In this document: piece after piece, positions 41,702-50,938 of the stretch
How positions within the stretch are numbered: the first letter of the stretch is position 1
Layout of the letters: the number at the start of each line of letters is the position of its first letter
From: Hymenobacter latericoloratus
GTDB lineage: Bacteria > Bacteroidota > Bacteroidia > Cytophagales > Hymenobacteraceae
Direction: 5' to 3'
Length of the DNA stretch: 64,000 nucleotides
NCBI RefSeq assembly: GCF_014199535.1
Contig: NZ_JACHNV010000004.1
Coordinates: 186,001 to 250,000, forward strand
Notes under the pieces: generated by a model
The model's input: only the letters and a program-made list of their open reading frames with translations
Database searches by the model: none
Told to the model about the DNA's origin: nothing
Made by a program: the position numbers and the translations under genes

Positions 41702-43309
41702 TTGAGTAACGAATTAATCATTAATTCTACTCAGGACGGAGAACGGATTGCCCTGCTACAGGACAAGCGGCTCATCGAATATCATTTCGACCGCAACGAC
41801 ACCGCTTATTCAGTAGGTGACATTTTCCTGGGCACGGTCAAGAAAGTTATGCCCGGTCTGAACGCCGCGTTCATTGACATCGGGTACCAAAAAGATGCTT
41901 TTCTGCACTACGGCGACCTGGGGGAGAATTTTCCTTCCCTGGTGAAGTGGGGCAAAGGCGTACAATCGCAGAAAATACCCGTTGGGCCCCTGAAAACCTT
42001 CCAGTTTGACGGGACGCTCGACAAAGTCGGTAAAATCGACAACACGCTCAAGAAGGGCCAGCAGCTGCTGGTTCAGATTGTAAAGGAGCCGATTTCCACC
42101 AAAGGCCCGCGTCTGTCCACGGATATTTCCATGGCCGGCCGCTACCTGGTGCTGGTTCCGTTTTCGAATACCATCAGCGTATCCAAAAAGATTGTCAGCA
42201 AGACGGAGCGGGAGCGGCTCAAGCGGCTCATTGCCTCCATCAAGCCCGACAACTTTGGCGTGATTATCCGCACCGTGGCCGAGGGCCGCGAGGTGGCTGA
42301 ACTCGACAAGGATATGCAAAGCATGGTGAGCAAGTGGGAAACCCTCTTCCAGAACCTGCGCACGGGCAAGCCCAACGACAAGGTACTGGGCGAGCTGGGC
42401 CGCACAAGCTCCATGCTGCGCGACATGCTCAATGAGTCGTTCGATGCCATTACCGTGGACTCGACGCCGATGTACGAGGAGATGCGCAGCTACCTGCAGC
42501 AGATTGCGCCCGATAAGCTGGGCCTGCTGAAGCTGCACACCGGCAAAGTGAAAATCTTTGAGCAGCACGGCATTGAGAAGCAGCTGAAAACGCTGTTTGG
42601 CAAAACCGTGACGGTGCCCGGGGGTGGTTACCTCGTTATTGAGCATACGGAGGCCCTGCACGTCATCGACGTGAACTCCGGCAACAAGAGCAACCAGGAA
42701 GGCGACCAGGAGGCCACGGCCCTGCACGTGAACCTCGCGGCCGCCCGGGAGGTAGCCCGCCAGCTCCGGCTGCGCGACATGGGCGGCATCATCGTCGTCG
42801 ATTTCATTGATATGAAGTCGGGCGAGAGCCGGAAAAAGGTGGAAGACGCGGTGCACAGCATCATGAAACAGGATAAGGCCCGCTACACCATCCTGCCCAT
42901 TACCAAGTTTGGCCTGCTTCAGATTACCCGGCAGCGCGTGCGGCCGGCCGAAGCCATTGTTACCGGCGAGGTGTGCCCTACCTGCGGTGGCACGGGCAAG
43001 ATTTCGGCTTCCATCCTCGTGACGGACGAAATCGACAACAGCATTGACGACCTGCTGGTAGCCCAAAACCAGTCGGGTATTACGCTTTACGTGCACCCCT
43101 TCCTGCATGCCTACTATACCAAAGGGTTGGTAAGCCGGCAGATGAAGTGGTACCTGAAGTATTACAAGTGGGTAAAGGTGATGAAGGACACGAGTCTGGG
43201 CCTCACCGAGTACCGCATTGAGGACGAGCACGGCGAGGAAATCGAGCTGCACTCGGCCGCGGCGGCCATGAGCCGGTTGCAGGACCGGGAATTGGAAATA
43301 ACTGACTAA
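41702..43309 (+). CDS. rng: Ribonuclease G
   Basis: 535 residues from a TTG start (MSNELIINSTQDGERIALLQ), the usual N-terminus of Bacteroidota RNase G. An S1 RNA-binding region spans about 35-130 (GDIFLGTVKKVMPGLNAAFI). The catalytic domain has the metal-binding HVIDVNSGNKS and IIVVDFIDMKSGESR motifs and the Zn-link CPTCGGTGK. It processes the 5' end of 16S rRNA and degrades mRNA. Bacteroidota generally use RNase G/E-family enzymes of this length rather than the long E. coli RNase E. Terminator at 43347. Confidence 0.94.
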   Translation: MSNELIINSTQDGERIALLQDKRLIEYHFDRNDTAYSVGDIFLGTVKKVMPGLNAAFIDIGYQKDAFLHYGDLGENFPSLVKWGKGVQSQKIPVGPLKTFQFDGTLDKVGKIDNTLKKGQQLLVQIVKEPISTKGPRLSTDISMAGRYLVLVPFSNTISVSKKIVSKTERERLKRLIASIKPDNFGVIIRTVAEGREVAELDKDMQSMVSKWETLFQNLRTGKPNDKVLGELGRTSSMLRDMLNESFDAITVDSTPMYEEMRSYLQQIAPDKLGLLKLHTGKVKIFEQHGIEKQLKTLFGKTVTVPGGGYLVIEHTEALHVIDVNSGNKSNQEGDQEATALHVNLAAAREVARQLRLRDMGGIIVVDFIDMKSGESRKKVEDAVHSIMKQDKARYTILPITKFGLLQITRQRVRPAEAIVTGEVCPTCGGTGKISASILVTDEIDNSIDDLLVAQNQSGITLYVHPFLHAYYTKGLVSRQMKWYLKYYKWVKVMKDTSLGLTEYRIEDEHGEEIELHSAAAAMSRLQDRELEITD

Positions 43310-43346
43310 CGGATTTTTTCTGCGAGAAAACTCCTCCTGATAGAAG

Positions 43347-43383
43347 AAAAGCCCGTGTTACCCCTGGTAGCACGGGCTTTTTT
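43347..43383 (+). terminator. Terminator after rng
   Basis: AAAAGCCCGTG (43347-43357) pairs with CACGGGCTTTT (43371-43381), inner TTAC/GTAG pairing, with T6. Confidence 0.88.
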
Positions 43384-43539
43384 GCAGGAGCAGGGGGTAA
43401 AATGCGTCCCCGCCTGAGCAACTGCGCTATTCACTTGCTCGAACTACGCATTGGCTAGGCGAAACAGGCTATTCAGCCAGACTTTGGAACCGTTGGGCGA
43501 GGATGCTAGTACTTTCGGGTGGGCTCTATTTTCTCTGCT

Positions 43540-45891
43540 ATGAACAAGATACCCTCCGCGTCAGCTGCTACCCCCCTGAGTCTGGAGCAGGCCCACCTGC
43601 GTATTCAGGAGCTGGAGGCGGCACTACAGGAGGTTTCTGACCGGGCACATGGCATTGCCGGCCGCCTGGACCAGCTGCTGAATCATCTGCAGGAAGGCAT
43701 TCTGCTGACGGATGAAACCGGGCGGATTGCCTTCGTGAATGACCAGTTCTGTGCGTTATGGGACATTGAGGAGCCAGCTTCCTACTGGTTGGGGCGGGCG
43801 TGGCAGGAGCTGGCTGCTGTGCTGATGGAGCTGACCGTTGATCCGGCTGCCTTTGAACAGCAGGTGCGCAGCAGGCGGCAAAAGGGAGAACCAGTTTTCA
43901 GTGACCCGGTAGAGCTGCTGGATGGCCGCGTGCTGGAGCGCGACTTTATGCCGCTCCAGGCTAGTGCTGATGCCGCGGTAAACGTGCTAATTCGTCTGCG
44001 CGACGTAACGGAATACCACCGGGCGACAGTGCAGCTACGGGCCGTGGCCAGTATTCCGGGCCAAAACCCCAATCCGATTTTTCGACTAGACGCAACCGGG
44101 CAACTGCTGTACACCAATCCGGCGGCCAACGCCCTGTTTCAATCCCTGGCCGAAACGGACCAGAGCCGGCTGCTGACGAAAACCCAGCGGCTGGCTGCTA
44201 CCGCTCTGGCCCACAGCCAGCCCTGGCAGGTGGACATACCGGTGGGCGAAAATTTCTATACGGCCTTTGTCGCGCCCTTCGCTACGGAAGGGTATGCCAA
44301 TCTTTACTTGGTCAACATCACGAAGCGCATTCTGGTAGAGCAAGAGCTGAACCAGGCGAAAGATGAGGCGGAGGCGGCCCTGCGGGCCCGGGAAAACTTC
44401 CTGGCCAACATGAGCCACGAAATCCGGACGCCCATGAACGGAGTGCTGGGCATGGCCGGACAACTCGCCAAAACGCGCCTTGATGCCCGGCAGCAGGACC
44501 TGGTTGGCATTATCCGTAGCTCCGGGCAGCACCTGCTCAGCATTATCAATGATGTGCTCGACATGGCCAAGATTACCTCCGGTAAGCTGGAGTTTGAGCA
44601 AATTCCGTTCAACCTCTGCAACTCGCTGGCCGAAGCCCTGCAGCCGTTGGTGCTGCAGGCCGTGGAAAAAGGCCTCACCGTGGCCGCAACTCCGCTCCGG
44701 GACTCCTGCCCGTTGCCCTGGGTTACCGGCGACCCGTACCGCATCAATCAGGTCATGATTAACCTGGTGGCCAATGCCATCAAATTTACCGAACCCGGCG
44801 GCCATATCACGGTTCTCAGCCGCCAGCTGAAGTCTGATGCCGATACGCTTACGGTGGAGTTTGTGGTGTCGGATTCGGGCATCGGGATTCCGGCGGAGCA
44901 GCAGGCCCGCATTTTCGAGGGCTTCACGCAGGCCTACGCCGATACTACGCGGCGGTTTGGGGGCACGGGGCTGGGCCTGAGCATCTCGCGGGCTATTGTG
45001 GAGCAGCTGGGCGGTGTGCTGACGGTAGAGAGTGAGGTTGGCAAGGGTAGCACGTTCCGGTTTGTCCTGACGCTGCCGCGCACCCCGGCCGTAGCCGCTG
45101 AGCTAACGCCTTCCGCCTTTGATACCGGGGTGCTACGGGGCCGCCGGGTGCTGCTGGTAGAAGATAACGAAGTAAATCGCGACGTGGCGCGGATGCTGCT
45201 GGAGGAATGGGGAGTGGAAGTAGATGAGGCCGAAAACGGGCAGGTAGGGCTGGAAATGATCAGGCACTGCCTCTACGACGCGGTGCTGATGGATATTCAG
45301 ATGCCGGGCATGAGCGGGCTGGAAGCCACGGCCCTCATCCGGCAGCTACCCGACCCGGCCCGCGCGAATGTGCCTATTCTGGCCCTGACGGCCAATGCCT
45401 TCCGGGCGGATAACGCCCGCTACCTGGCCGCCGGCATGAACGCCTGCCTGACTAAGCCCTTCGAGGAAGCCGACCTGTACCAGCACCTGGAAGCGTTGCT
45501 ACAGCCAGCTGCCAGCCTTACCCCAGCTGCCCAAGCCAGCTACGACCTGACGCGCCTACGGGGCCTGGCGCACGGCCGCGACGCTTTCGTAACTAAAATT
45601 ATTCGCTCCTTCCTGGGAAGCGTACCCGCCAGCTTGGCTCAGCTAGAGGCCGCCGCAGCCGCCCAGGACTGGGCGCAGGTGGCGGCCATCATCCATCACA
45701 TCAGGCCAGGGGTAGAGTCGCTGGGCATTCAGGGGGTAGGGATGGCCCTGCAAGAGCTGGAGCAGCCTTCGCCCAATAGGGAGCCGGCTACTGCTGCCAG
45801 CCAGGCTGCGGTAGCGCAGGTAGTGGCAAAGCTCCGGCAGGCCCTACAGGAGCTACCCCGGGAGTTACCGCCCGATTCGGGATTAAGCTGA
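43540..45891 (+). CDS. Hybrid sensor histidine kinase/response regulator
   Basis: 783 residues from the ATG at 43540. Order: N-terminal coiled coil ([20 protein letters not shown]), two PAS-like sensor domains (about 43-165 and 170-270), a HisKA domain with phospho-acceptor His293 in [15 protein letters not shown], the ATPase with [16 protein letters not shown] and [10 protein letters not shown], a receiver domain ([14 protein letters not shown], phospho-Asp585 in [12 protein letters not shown], Lys in LTKPFEE) and a C-terminal HPt domain (His about 720 in [13 protein letters not shown]). No membrane helix is visible, so it is likely cytosolic. The signal and output regulator are unknown; the HPt suggests a phosphorelay to a separate regulator elsewhere. 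Confidence 0.9.
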   Translation: MNKIPSASAATPLSLEQAHLRIQELEAALQEVSDRAHGIAGRLDQLLNHLQEGILLTDETGRIAFVNDQFCALWDIEEPASYWLGRAWQELAAVLMELTVDPAAFEQQVRSRRQKGEPVFSDPVELLDGRVLERDFMPLQASADAAVNVLIRLRDVTEYHRATVQLRAVASIPGQNPNPIFRLDATGQLLYTNPAANALFQSLAETDQSRLLTKTQRLAATALAHSQPWQVDIPVGENFYTAFVAPFATEGYANLYLVNITKRILVEQELNQAKDEAEAALRARENFLANMSHEIRTPMNGVLGMAGQLAKTRLDARQQDLVGIIRSSGQHLLSIINDVLDMAKITSGKLEFEQIPFNLCNSLAEALQPLVLQAVEKGLTVAATPLRDSCPLPWVTGDPYRINQVMINLVANAIKFTEPGGHITVLSRQLKSDADTLTVEFVVSDSGIGIPAEQQARIFEGFTQAYADTTRRFGGTGLGLSISRAIVEQLGGVLTVESEVGKGSTFRFVLTLPRTPAVAAELTPSAFDTGVLRGRRVLLVEDNEVNRDVARMLLEEWGVEVDEAENGQVGLEMIRHCLYDAVLMDIQMPGMSGLEATALIRQLPDPARANVPILALTANAFRADNARYLAAGMNACLTKPFEEADLYQHLEALLQPAASLTPAAQASYDLTRLRGLAHGRDAFVTKIIRSFLGSVPASLAQLEAAAAAQDWAQVAAIIHHIRPGVESLGIQGVGMALQELEQPSPNREPATAASQAAVAQVVAKLRQALQELPRELPPDSGLS

Positions 45892-45933
45892 AAGCCAGGG
45901 CCCGCCTACCATAAGTACGCGGGCCCTGGCTTT
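45891..45933. terminator. Bidirectional terminator, 15-bp perfect hairpin
   Basis: AAAGCCAGGGCCCGC (45891-45905) pairs with 45919-45933. It separates the convergent kinase and PorT-family genes. Confidence 0.85.
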
Positions 45934-45949
45934 ATCTGGAAAGGGCAAG

Positions 45950-46618
45950 CTAGAATTTCATGCCTAAATCGAGGGCAAACTCGCTGTTTTTCAACTCTAC
46001 TTCCTTGAAGTCCCGCTCATCCTCGAAATAGTTGTCGATGTTGAGCAGGCCACGGTGGTAGCTCAGGCCGACCAGTACGCGGGTGCTCTTGCCCAGCTGG
46101 CGCTCTACCCCAAAACCGGCCCGCAGCCCTACATCGGGGATGATAACGTGCTTGGCGGCTTTGGTTTTTTCCTGCGTGGCGGGGTCGGTGTAGTATTTCT
46201 CACCGCTAATGCGCCCGGCAATAGCCGCGTTCAACGAGCCGCCCAGCTGGAAATACAGCTTGGTGTCGGTGGCAATGTCGTTGGTAAACAGCTTCACCGT
46301 AACCGGAACCTGCAGGTACTGCAACCCGATTTTCTGCTGCTCGCGCCGGTTCAGAGCGGGGTCGAAGTAGCTGATGGTGCCCCCCTTGCCCGTCAGCTCC
46401 AGGCCCGTGCCGAAGGCGTAATTTTCACCGAAAAAGTAATCGACAATGATGCCGCCGCCGATACCCAGCTTGGACTTCTCGTTTTGCAGCCCGTTTTCCA
46501 GGGAGCCAGCCCGTAGGTGCGTGACAGAAGGCGAAACCTTCAGTCCAATTTCAACCTGAGCGGAGGCTACGCCCAGGGTAGCGCCGCTGAGCAGCAGGGA
46601 AAGCAGAACTTTTTTCAT
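45950..46618 (-). CDS. PorT-family outer-membrane beta-barrel protein
   Basis: 222 residues. Signal peptide MKKVLLSLLLSGATLGVASA, then alternating amphipathic strands (QVEIGLKVSPSVTHLRAG, GGIIVDYFFGENYAFGTG, YLQVPVTVKLFTND, LYFQLGGSLNAAIAG, VLVGLSYHRGLLNID) and a C-terminal aromatic residue (FALDLGMKF), as in 8-stranded outer-membrane barrels. It fits the PorT-like Pfam family; true PorT of the type IX system is one member, but general family proteins are numerous, so a T9SS role is not shown. Confidence 0.8.
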   Translation of the reverse strand: MKKVLLSLLLSGATLGVASAQVEIGLKVSPSVTHLRAGSLENGLQNEKSKLGIGGGIIVDYFFGENYAFGTGLELTGKGGTISYFDPALNRREQQKIGLQYLQVPVTVKLFTNDIATDTKLYFQLGGSLNAAIAGRISGEKYYTDPATQEKTKAAKHVIIPDVGLRAGFGVERQLGKSTRVLVGLSYHRGLLNIDNYFEDERDFKEVELKNSEFALDLGMKF

Positions 46619-46709
46619 GGCAAGGACGGAATTACAGATAGGGGAAACACGAAGCCACGGCGGTTGGCCGTTCCGTTTTGGCTAATTTCGCCTTAAAGAT
46701 AAAAGCGTG

Positions 46710-47738
46710 ATGCACATTCCTGCCCGTATGCGGGCCTGGCTGGCGGCCGTAACGGTGGCCGGGCTGGGTCTGGTCGCCTGTAGTCGCGGCCAAGAAAGCT
46801 GTGAACTGGACCCGGCCGTAGCCAAGGTGTCGGCGCCGGTGGCGCTGGAGCGCCTAGAAAAGCCGTTTTTTCAAATTAAGAACCCCGCCACTGCCGGTCA
46901 GTTCATCAAAGCGCACGGGTTGTTCGCGCGGCAATTTCTGCAAAGCAACCAGTACCCCGGCGAGGTGCTGAATACTACGCTGGCCCGCTTGGCCACCAAT
47001 CCGGGCTTGCAGAAGCTGGGTGCCCAGGCCGATACCACTTTCCGGACGGAGCAGTTGCAGCAACAGCTGCAGTCGCTGTTCCAGCACATCCGCTACTACT
47101 TCCCCGATTTCCGGGTGCCGCCGGTAAAAACCTTCGTGAGCGGACTCAGCCAGGATTTGTTCGTGAATGACAGCCTGCTGGTCATCAGTACCGACTTCTT
47201 CGTGGGCCCCAAGGCAGCCTACCTGCCTAACGTACCAAGCTACATTCAGCGCCGCTACACCAAGGAGCACATGCTGCCCGCCCTGGCGCTGGCCATCAGC
47301 AGCAAGTACAACCAGAAGCAGCTCACCAACCAAACCATGCTGGGCGAGATAGTGCAGTTCGGTAAGGCGCTGTACTTCGCCGAAAAAGTGCTGCCCTGCA
47401 CCGCCGACTCACTGATTATGGGCTACACCGCCAAAGAAATGGCCGGGGTAAGCTTTAACGAGGGCAAAATCTGGGCTCACTTTATTGATAAAAATCTGCT
47501 CTACAACACGGCTCCTTTCACCATTCAGAAGTATATCGGGGAGCGGCCCAACATCCCGGAAATTGATAAGACGTGCCCGGGCAGGGTGGGGGCCTGGATT
47601 GGCTGGCAGATTGTGCGCAAATACATGGCTGAGCACCCCAACGTAACGCTCAAGCAGCTGATGGCCGAGAAAAATGCCCAGCGCATTCTGAACGAGTCGC
47701 GCTACCGGCCCAAGCAGAACCGGGGCCGCCTCAGCTAG
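46710..47738 (+). CDS. gldB: Gliding motility lipoprotein GldB
   Basis: 342 residues from the ATG at 46710; a GTG precedes it at 46707. The signal (MRAWLAAVTVAGLGLVAC) has a lipobox ending in Cys. The rest matches GldB: VALERLEKPFFQIKNP, IRYYFPDFRVPPVKTFVSGL, LLVISTDFFVGPKAAYLP, AISSKYNQKQLTNQTMLGEI and MAGVSFNEGKIWAHFIDKNL. GldB is needed for gliding in Flavobacterium; it is predicted to be an envelope lipoprotein. The following glycosyltransferase gene starts only 2 nt after its stop. Confidence 0.88.
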   Translation: MHIPARMRAWLAAVTVAGLGLVACSRGQESCELDPAVAKVSAPVALERLEKPFFQIKNPATAGQFIKAHGLFARQFLQSNQYPGEVLNTTLARLATNPGLQKLGAQADTTFRTEQLQQQLQSLFQHIRYYFPDFRVPPVKTFVSGLSQDLFVNDSLLVISTDFFVGPKAAYLPNVPSYIQRRYTKEHMLPALALAISSKYNQKQLTNQTMLGEIVQFGKALYFAEKVLPCTADSLIMGYTAKEMAGVSFNEGKIWAHFIDKNLLYNTAPFTIQKYIGERPNIPEIDKTCPGRVGAWIGWQIVRKYMAEHPNVTLKQLMAEKNAQRILNESRYRPKQNRGRLS

Positions 47739-47740
47739 TC

Positions 47741-48940
47741 ATGCACATTGCCGTCTTCAGCCAGTACCACACCAACCCCGACTGCCCCGCTACCAGTCGG
47801 CACTACTCGTTGCTGGCGCAGATGGCCCGGAAGCACCGGATTACCCTCATTACCACCCGCACTTGGGAAACGCAACGCCTGACCCAGGCATTTCCGTGGC
47901 TGCCTGAGGGGGTAGAAATGCGGGCGGCGGCGGTACCGTATGAAAACAAAATGGGGGTAGCCCGCCGGGCCCTGTCTTTTGGGCAATATGCCGCCTATGC
48001 CCTGCGCGAGGGCCTTCGCATCGAGAAGCCCGATGTTATCTGGGGCATCAGCACGCCCCTCACGGCCGCCTGGGCGGCAGCCCAAGTGGCCCGCATGCGG
48101 CGGGTGCCGTGGGTGTTTGAGGTGCAGGACTTGTGGCCGGCTTTTCCAGTTGCCATGGGTGCAGTACCGAATGGGGTAGCCCGGCGCGGATTGTATGCCC
48201 TAGAAAAGAGCCTCTACCAGTCAGCCCGCCATATTCTGCCCCTCTCCCCGGATATGACGGCCTACGTGCAGGGCCTGGGCATACCGCCCGAAAAGCTAAC
48301 TACCTCCCTCAACGGCACCGACCTGGACTTAGCCGCCGCCGCTACCGATGCGGCCGTAGCGGCCCTCCGTCAGCAGCAGGGCCTGGCAGGCCGCCAGGTA
48401 ATTCTATACGCCGGCACCTTTGGGCGCGCCAACGATATGCCTACCCTGGTAGCGGCCGCCGAACTGCTGGCCGCGCGGCACCCCGCCGTTACCTGGCTGT
48501 TTATGGGCCACGGTTACGACGAGCCTTTGCTGCAAGCTGCCGCGGCCCGTTGCCCGGCTATCCGGCTGATACCACCCCAGCCGCGCCACGCGGTATTTAC
48601 GTGGTTTCGGCTGGCCGACGTAGCGGTGGTTTCCTTTCTGGGGCTGCCGGTGCTGGATGCCAACTCGCCGGCCAAGCTCTACGACAGCCTGGCCGTAGGA
48701 ACCCCGGTTATTGTTACCAATCGGGGCTGGACCAAGGAATTAGTGGAGCGGCATGGTTGCGGCTGGTTTACTCCGGCTGGTGAGCCCACGGCGCTGGCGG
48801 CACTGCTAGCTGATGTACTGAGCAACCCGGAGCAGCTACGCGCTGCCGGAGCAGCCGGCCAGCAAGTGGCTATACATGAGTTTGATCGGCGTAGCATTGC
48901 CGCTGTAATGCAACAGGTTCTGGAGCAAGCCGCACGATAG
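47741..48940 (+). CDS. Glycosyltransferase (GT4-like, WbuB type)
   Basis: 399 residues with two Rossmann-like domains. N-terminal: MHIAVFSQYHTNPDCPATSR and DVIWGISTPLTAAWAA, then VFEVQDLWPAFPVAM, typical of GT4 glycosyltransferases of the WbuB/Alg-like type. C-terminal: VILYAGTFGRANDMPTLV, then the nucleotide-sugar site with ANSPAKLYDSLAVGTPVIVT. It transfers a sugar onto a glycan or lipid acceptor, probably in surface polysaccharide synthesis. It begins 2 nt after gldB, so the two are translationally coupled, though a functional link is unproven. Confidence 0.88.
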   Translation: MHIAVFSQYHTNPDCPATSRHYSLLAQMARKHRITLITTRTWETQRLTQAFPWLPEGVEMRAAAVPYENKMGVARRALSFGQYAAYALREGLRIEKPDVIWGISTPLTAAWAAAQVARMRRVPWVFEVQDLWPAFPVAMGAVPNGVARRGLYALEKSLYQSARHILPLSPDMTAYVQGLGIPPEKLTTSLNGTDLDLAAAATDAAVAALRQQQGLAGRQVILYAGTFGRANDMPTLVAAAELLAARHPAVTWLFMGHGYDEPLLQAAAARCPAIRLIPPQPRHAVFTWFRLADVAVVSFLGLPVLDANSPAKLYDSLAVGTPVIVTNRGWTKELVERHGCGWFTPAGEPTALAALLADVLSNPEQLRAAGAAGQQVAIHEFDRRSIAAVMQQVLEQAAR

Positions 48941-48986
48941 ATGCCGAGCTACCACAGGCCATAAACCTGCTAATACTACTTATATA

Positions 48987-49706
48987 CTAAGTTGTGCCTT
49001 TGCCCGGTAATGAATGGCCTACAGTGCGTCTTACGGGCTTTTTATCGGGGGTAAGTGCCTGTTTAGCCACTACATTGGTGTAGTACTTGCACCAGCTTTT
49101 CAACGGGCAGATACTGCATTTGGGCTGGCGCGCCACGCAGATGTAGCGCCCGTGCAGAATCAGCCAGTGGTGGGCCTTGGGCACCAGCTCCTGCGGTATA
49201 TAACGTACCAGTTCCTTCTCCACGGCGAGGGGGGTAGTAGCCGTGCGCGGCACCAGCCCGAGCCGGTGCGATACCCGAAAGACGTGGGTATCCACGGCCA
49301 TGGCGGGCTGGTTATAAATCACAGATACCACCACGTTGGCCGTTTTGCGGCCTACCCCCGGCAAGCGCTGCAACTCCTCTATGTTGCTCGGTACCTCGCC
49401 CCCAAACTCCTGCACCAGCAGGCGGCCAAGGCCCGCAAGGTGCTTGGCCTTGTTATTGGGGTAGGAAACGCTGCGGATGAAGGGAAATATCTCTTCGGCG
49501 GAGGCGGCAGCCAGGTGGGCGGGCGTCGGGAACTGCTCCAGCAGAGCGGGCATAATCTGATTGACGCGCTTGTCGGTGCACTGGGCGCTCAGCACTACCG
49601 CCACAATCAGCTCATAGGGGTTAGAGTACACCAATTCCGTTTTCGGCTCCGGAAAGTTGGTGGTGAAATAGTCCAGGAAAAGGCGGAACCGCTCCGGCTT
49701 ACGCAT
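48987..49706 (-). CDS. nth: Endonuclease III
   Basis: 239 residues from the ATG at 49706 (MRKPERFRLFLDYFTTNFPE). Motifs: VVLSAQCTDKRVNQIMPALL, the helix-hairpin-helix LQRLPGVGRKTANVVVSV with the catalytic Lys, the catalytic Asp in MAVDTHVFRVSHR, and a complete Fe-S pattern C-x6-C-x2-C-x5-C (CVARQPKCSICPLKSWC). It removes oxidised pyrimidines and nicks abasic sites. The C-terminus is a longer basic tail of about 30 residues. On the minus strand after the sigma-factor pair. Confidence 0.95.
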   Translation of the reverse strand: MRKPERFRLFLDYFTTNFPEPKTELVYSNPYELIVAVVLSAQCTDKRVNQIMPALLEQFPTPAHLAAASAEEIFPFIRSVSYPNNKAKHLAGLGRLLVQEFGGEVPSNIEELQRLPGVGRKTANVVVSVIYNQPAMAVDTHVFRVSHRLGLVPRTATTPLAVEKELVRYIPQELVPKAHHWLILHGRYICVARQPKCSICPLKSWCKYYTNVVAKQALTPDKKPVRRTVGHSLPGKGTT

Positions 49707-49741
49707 ACGGCAAAGGTGAAGTGCGCTGCAAAGTACAGGCA

Positions 49742-49790
49742 AAAAAAGATCCTTGCGCGGGTAAGCCGTTATCAGCCGGCCCGCGCAAGG
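49742..49790 (-). terminator. Terminator after the sigma-factor pair
   Basis: TCCTTGCGCGGG (49749-49760) is the exact complement of 49779-49790. Read on the minus strand it is followed by a run of T. Confidence 0.8.
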
Positions 49791-49817
49791 ACGTATTTCT
49801 TTCCCCTCGGAAACTAC

Positions 49818-50048
49818 TTACCCGGCCTTGAGAAAGGTGCGGGAGTACTGCAGAATGGCATCGGTGGTGCGCTTACTTGGCGTACGCCGGGCTCCATTGA
49901 GGGCCCGTTGGGCCAGGAGCAAATCGGCGCAGGTAGCGGCCAGGTCGGCATCGTGCACCAAGGCCTGCTCTATTTCCTGCTGTTCATTAGCCGGCAATTC
50001 GTTGTACACGTACCGGAGCAGTTTCTCGTGGGTAAAGGTTTTGATCAT
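49818..50048 (-). CDS. Small sigma-factor-linked protein (possible anti-sigma-like)
   Basis: 76 residues: MIKTFTHEKLLRYVYNELPA, then NEQQEIEQALVHDADLAATC, LLLAQRALNGARRTPSKR and a final ILQYSRTFLKAG. The N-terminal helices resemble the anti-sigma (zinc-finger-like) domain that binds ECF sigma factors, but there is only one Cys and no HxxxCxxC zinc motif and no membrane span. Its start overlaps the sigma gene by 62 nt in another frame, a sign of coupled expression. It may modulate the sigma factor; that is inference. Confidence 0.6.
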   Translation of the reverse strand: MIKTFTHEKLLRYVYNELPANEQQEIEQALVHDADLAATCADLLLAQRALNGARRTPSKRTTDAILQYSRTFLKAG

Positions 50049-50622
50049 AGAAAACGGGTTGCGCGGCCATCTTTTTCCGCAGGTTAATCAGCGCGTAGCG
50101 CATCCGCCCCAGCGCTGTATTAATGCTGACCCCCGTTGCATCGGCAATTTCCTGAAAGCTCATGTCGCCGTAGTGGCGCATGATCAGGACTTCTTTCTGC
50201 GCCGCGGGCAGCTCCTGAATCAGCTCCCGAAGCCGCGCGTGGGTTTCTTCCCGCGTCAGCGCAGCTTCAGCACCTTCTTCTGCCAACGACAACGAGTTGA
50301 ACGCATGACTTGTTGTATCAAGGTTCAATAAAGGACTGCGTTTTTCGCGCCGGAAGCAGTCAATGGCCAGATTGTGCGCAATCCGGCAAATCCAGGACGA
50401 GAATTTACCTTCCTCATTATAGCGGCCACTCTTCATGGTATGAATGGCCTTGATGAAGGTATCCTGCAATAGGTCCTCGGCCACGTCTTCGTCGCGCACA
50501 ATCAGCATGATGGTGGTGAACACACGGGCTTTGTGCCGCTCAAGCAACTGAGCAAAGGCCTCTTCCTGGCCGGCGATGTAGAGCGAAATAAGAGCGGAAT
50601 CGCTCGGCTGCATGGTTTCCAT
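49987..50622 (-). CDS. RNA polymerase ECF-type sigma factor
   Basis: 211 residues (METMQPSDSALISLYIAG; an internal ATG at 50613 is also possible). Sigma-70 region 2: EDVAEDLLQDTFIKAIHTMK and GKFSSWICRIAHNLAIDCFR (promoter -10 recognition). Region 4: LPAAQKEVLIMRHYGDMSFQ, followed by ADATGVSINTALGRMRYALI (helix-turn-helix for -35). It is expected to direct polymerase to a specific regulon. The paired downstream small gene overlaps it. The signal and target promoters are unknown. Confidence 0.92.
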   Translation of the reverse strand: METMQPSDSALISLYIAGQEEAFAQLLERHKARVFTTIMLIVRDEDVAEDLLQDTFIKAIHTMKSGRYNEEGKFSSWICRIAHNLAIDCFRREKRSPLLNLDTTSHAFNSLSLAEEGAEAALTREETHARLRELIQELPAAQKEVLIMRHYGDMSFQEIADATGVSINTALGRMRYALINLRKKMAAQPVFYDQNLYPRETAPVRVQRIAG

Positions 50623-50938
50623 AAAGACTACGAGAGTTAGGGAACGTAGAGCTTCAGGCCATAGAGTGCAGTTGCCGGTGAAAATCTGGAAGGTAAGGGG
50701 GAGGTGAAGAACCCAGTAAAATCAAATGTAGAAAACCGCCAGCCCAAACACAATGGCCGAAGCCAGTTGAGGCCAAAATTTTTTATAACTAATTCGAAAC
50801 CAAAATATATAATATCTAAAATTTGGTATGCACCAGTATGGTGCCCTGACTGGCAGCGCCTTAAAACCAGAAAACCGAAGCTTCTTTAAGGTAAGAAGAA
50901 CTTCGGTTTCCAGAGCAAGTACAACGCAGAATTGTGCG
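50623..50938. other. Gap upstream of the sigma factor, with terminator
   Basis: 316 nt. It holds a terminator hairpin (50872-50909) for the minus-strand DUF6799-like gene, and an AT-rich stretch at about 50776-50830 that could contain the sigma-factor promoter. No gene or named promoter element is supported. Confidence 0.5.
50872..50909 (-). terminator. Terminator after the DUF6799-like gene
   Basis: AAACCGAAG (50872-50880) pairs with CTTCGGTTT (50901-50909), with additional TTCTT/AAGAA pairing inside; minus-strand T-rich tail. Confidence 0.7.

Noticed and set aside
41810..43252. 480-codon open frame antisense to rng
   Set aside because: It lies entirely opposite a well-supported RNase G gene; high-GC coding DNA often leaves the antisense frame open. 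The translation has no family resemblance.
50704..50889. 61-codon open frame upstream of the sigma factor
   Set aside because: Lys/Asn/Trp-rich with no structure or homology and it overlaps a terminator hairpin.
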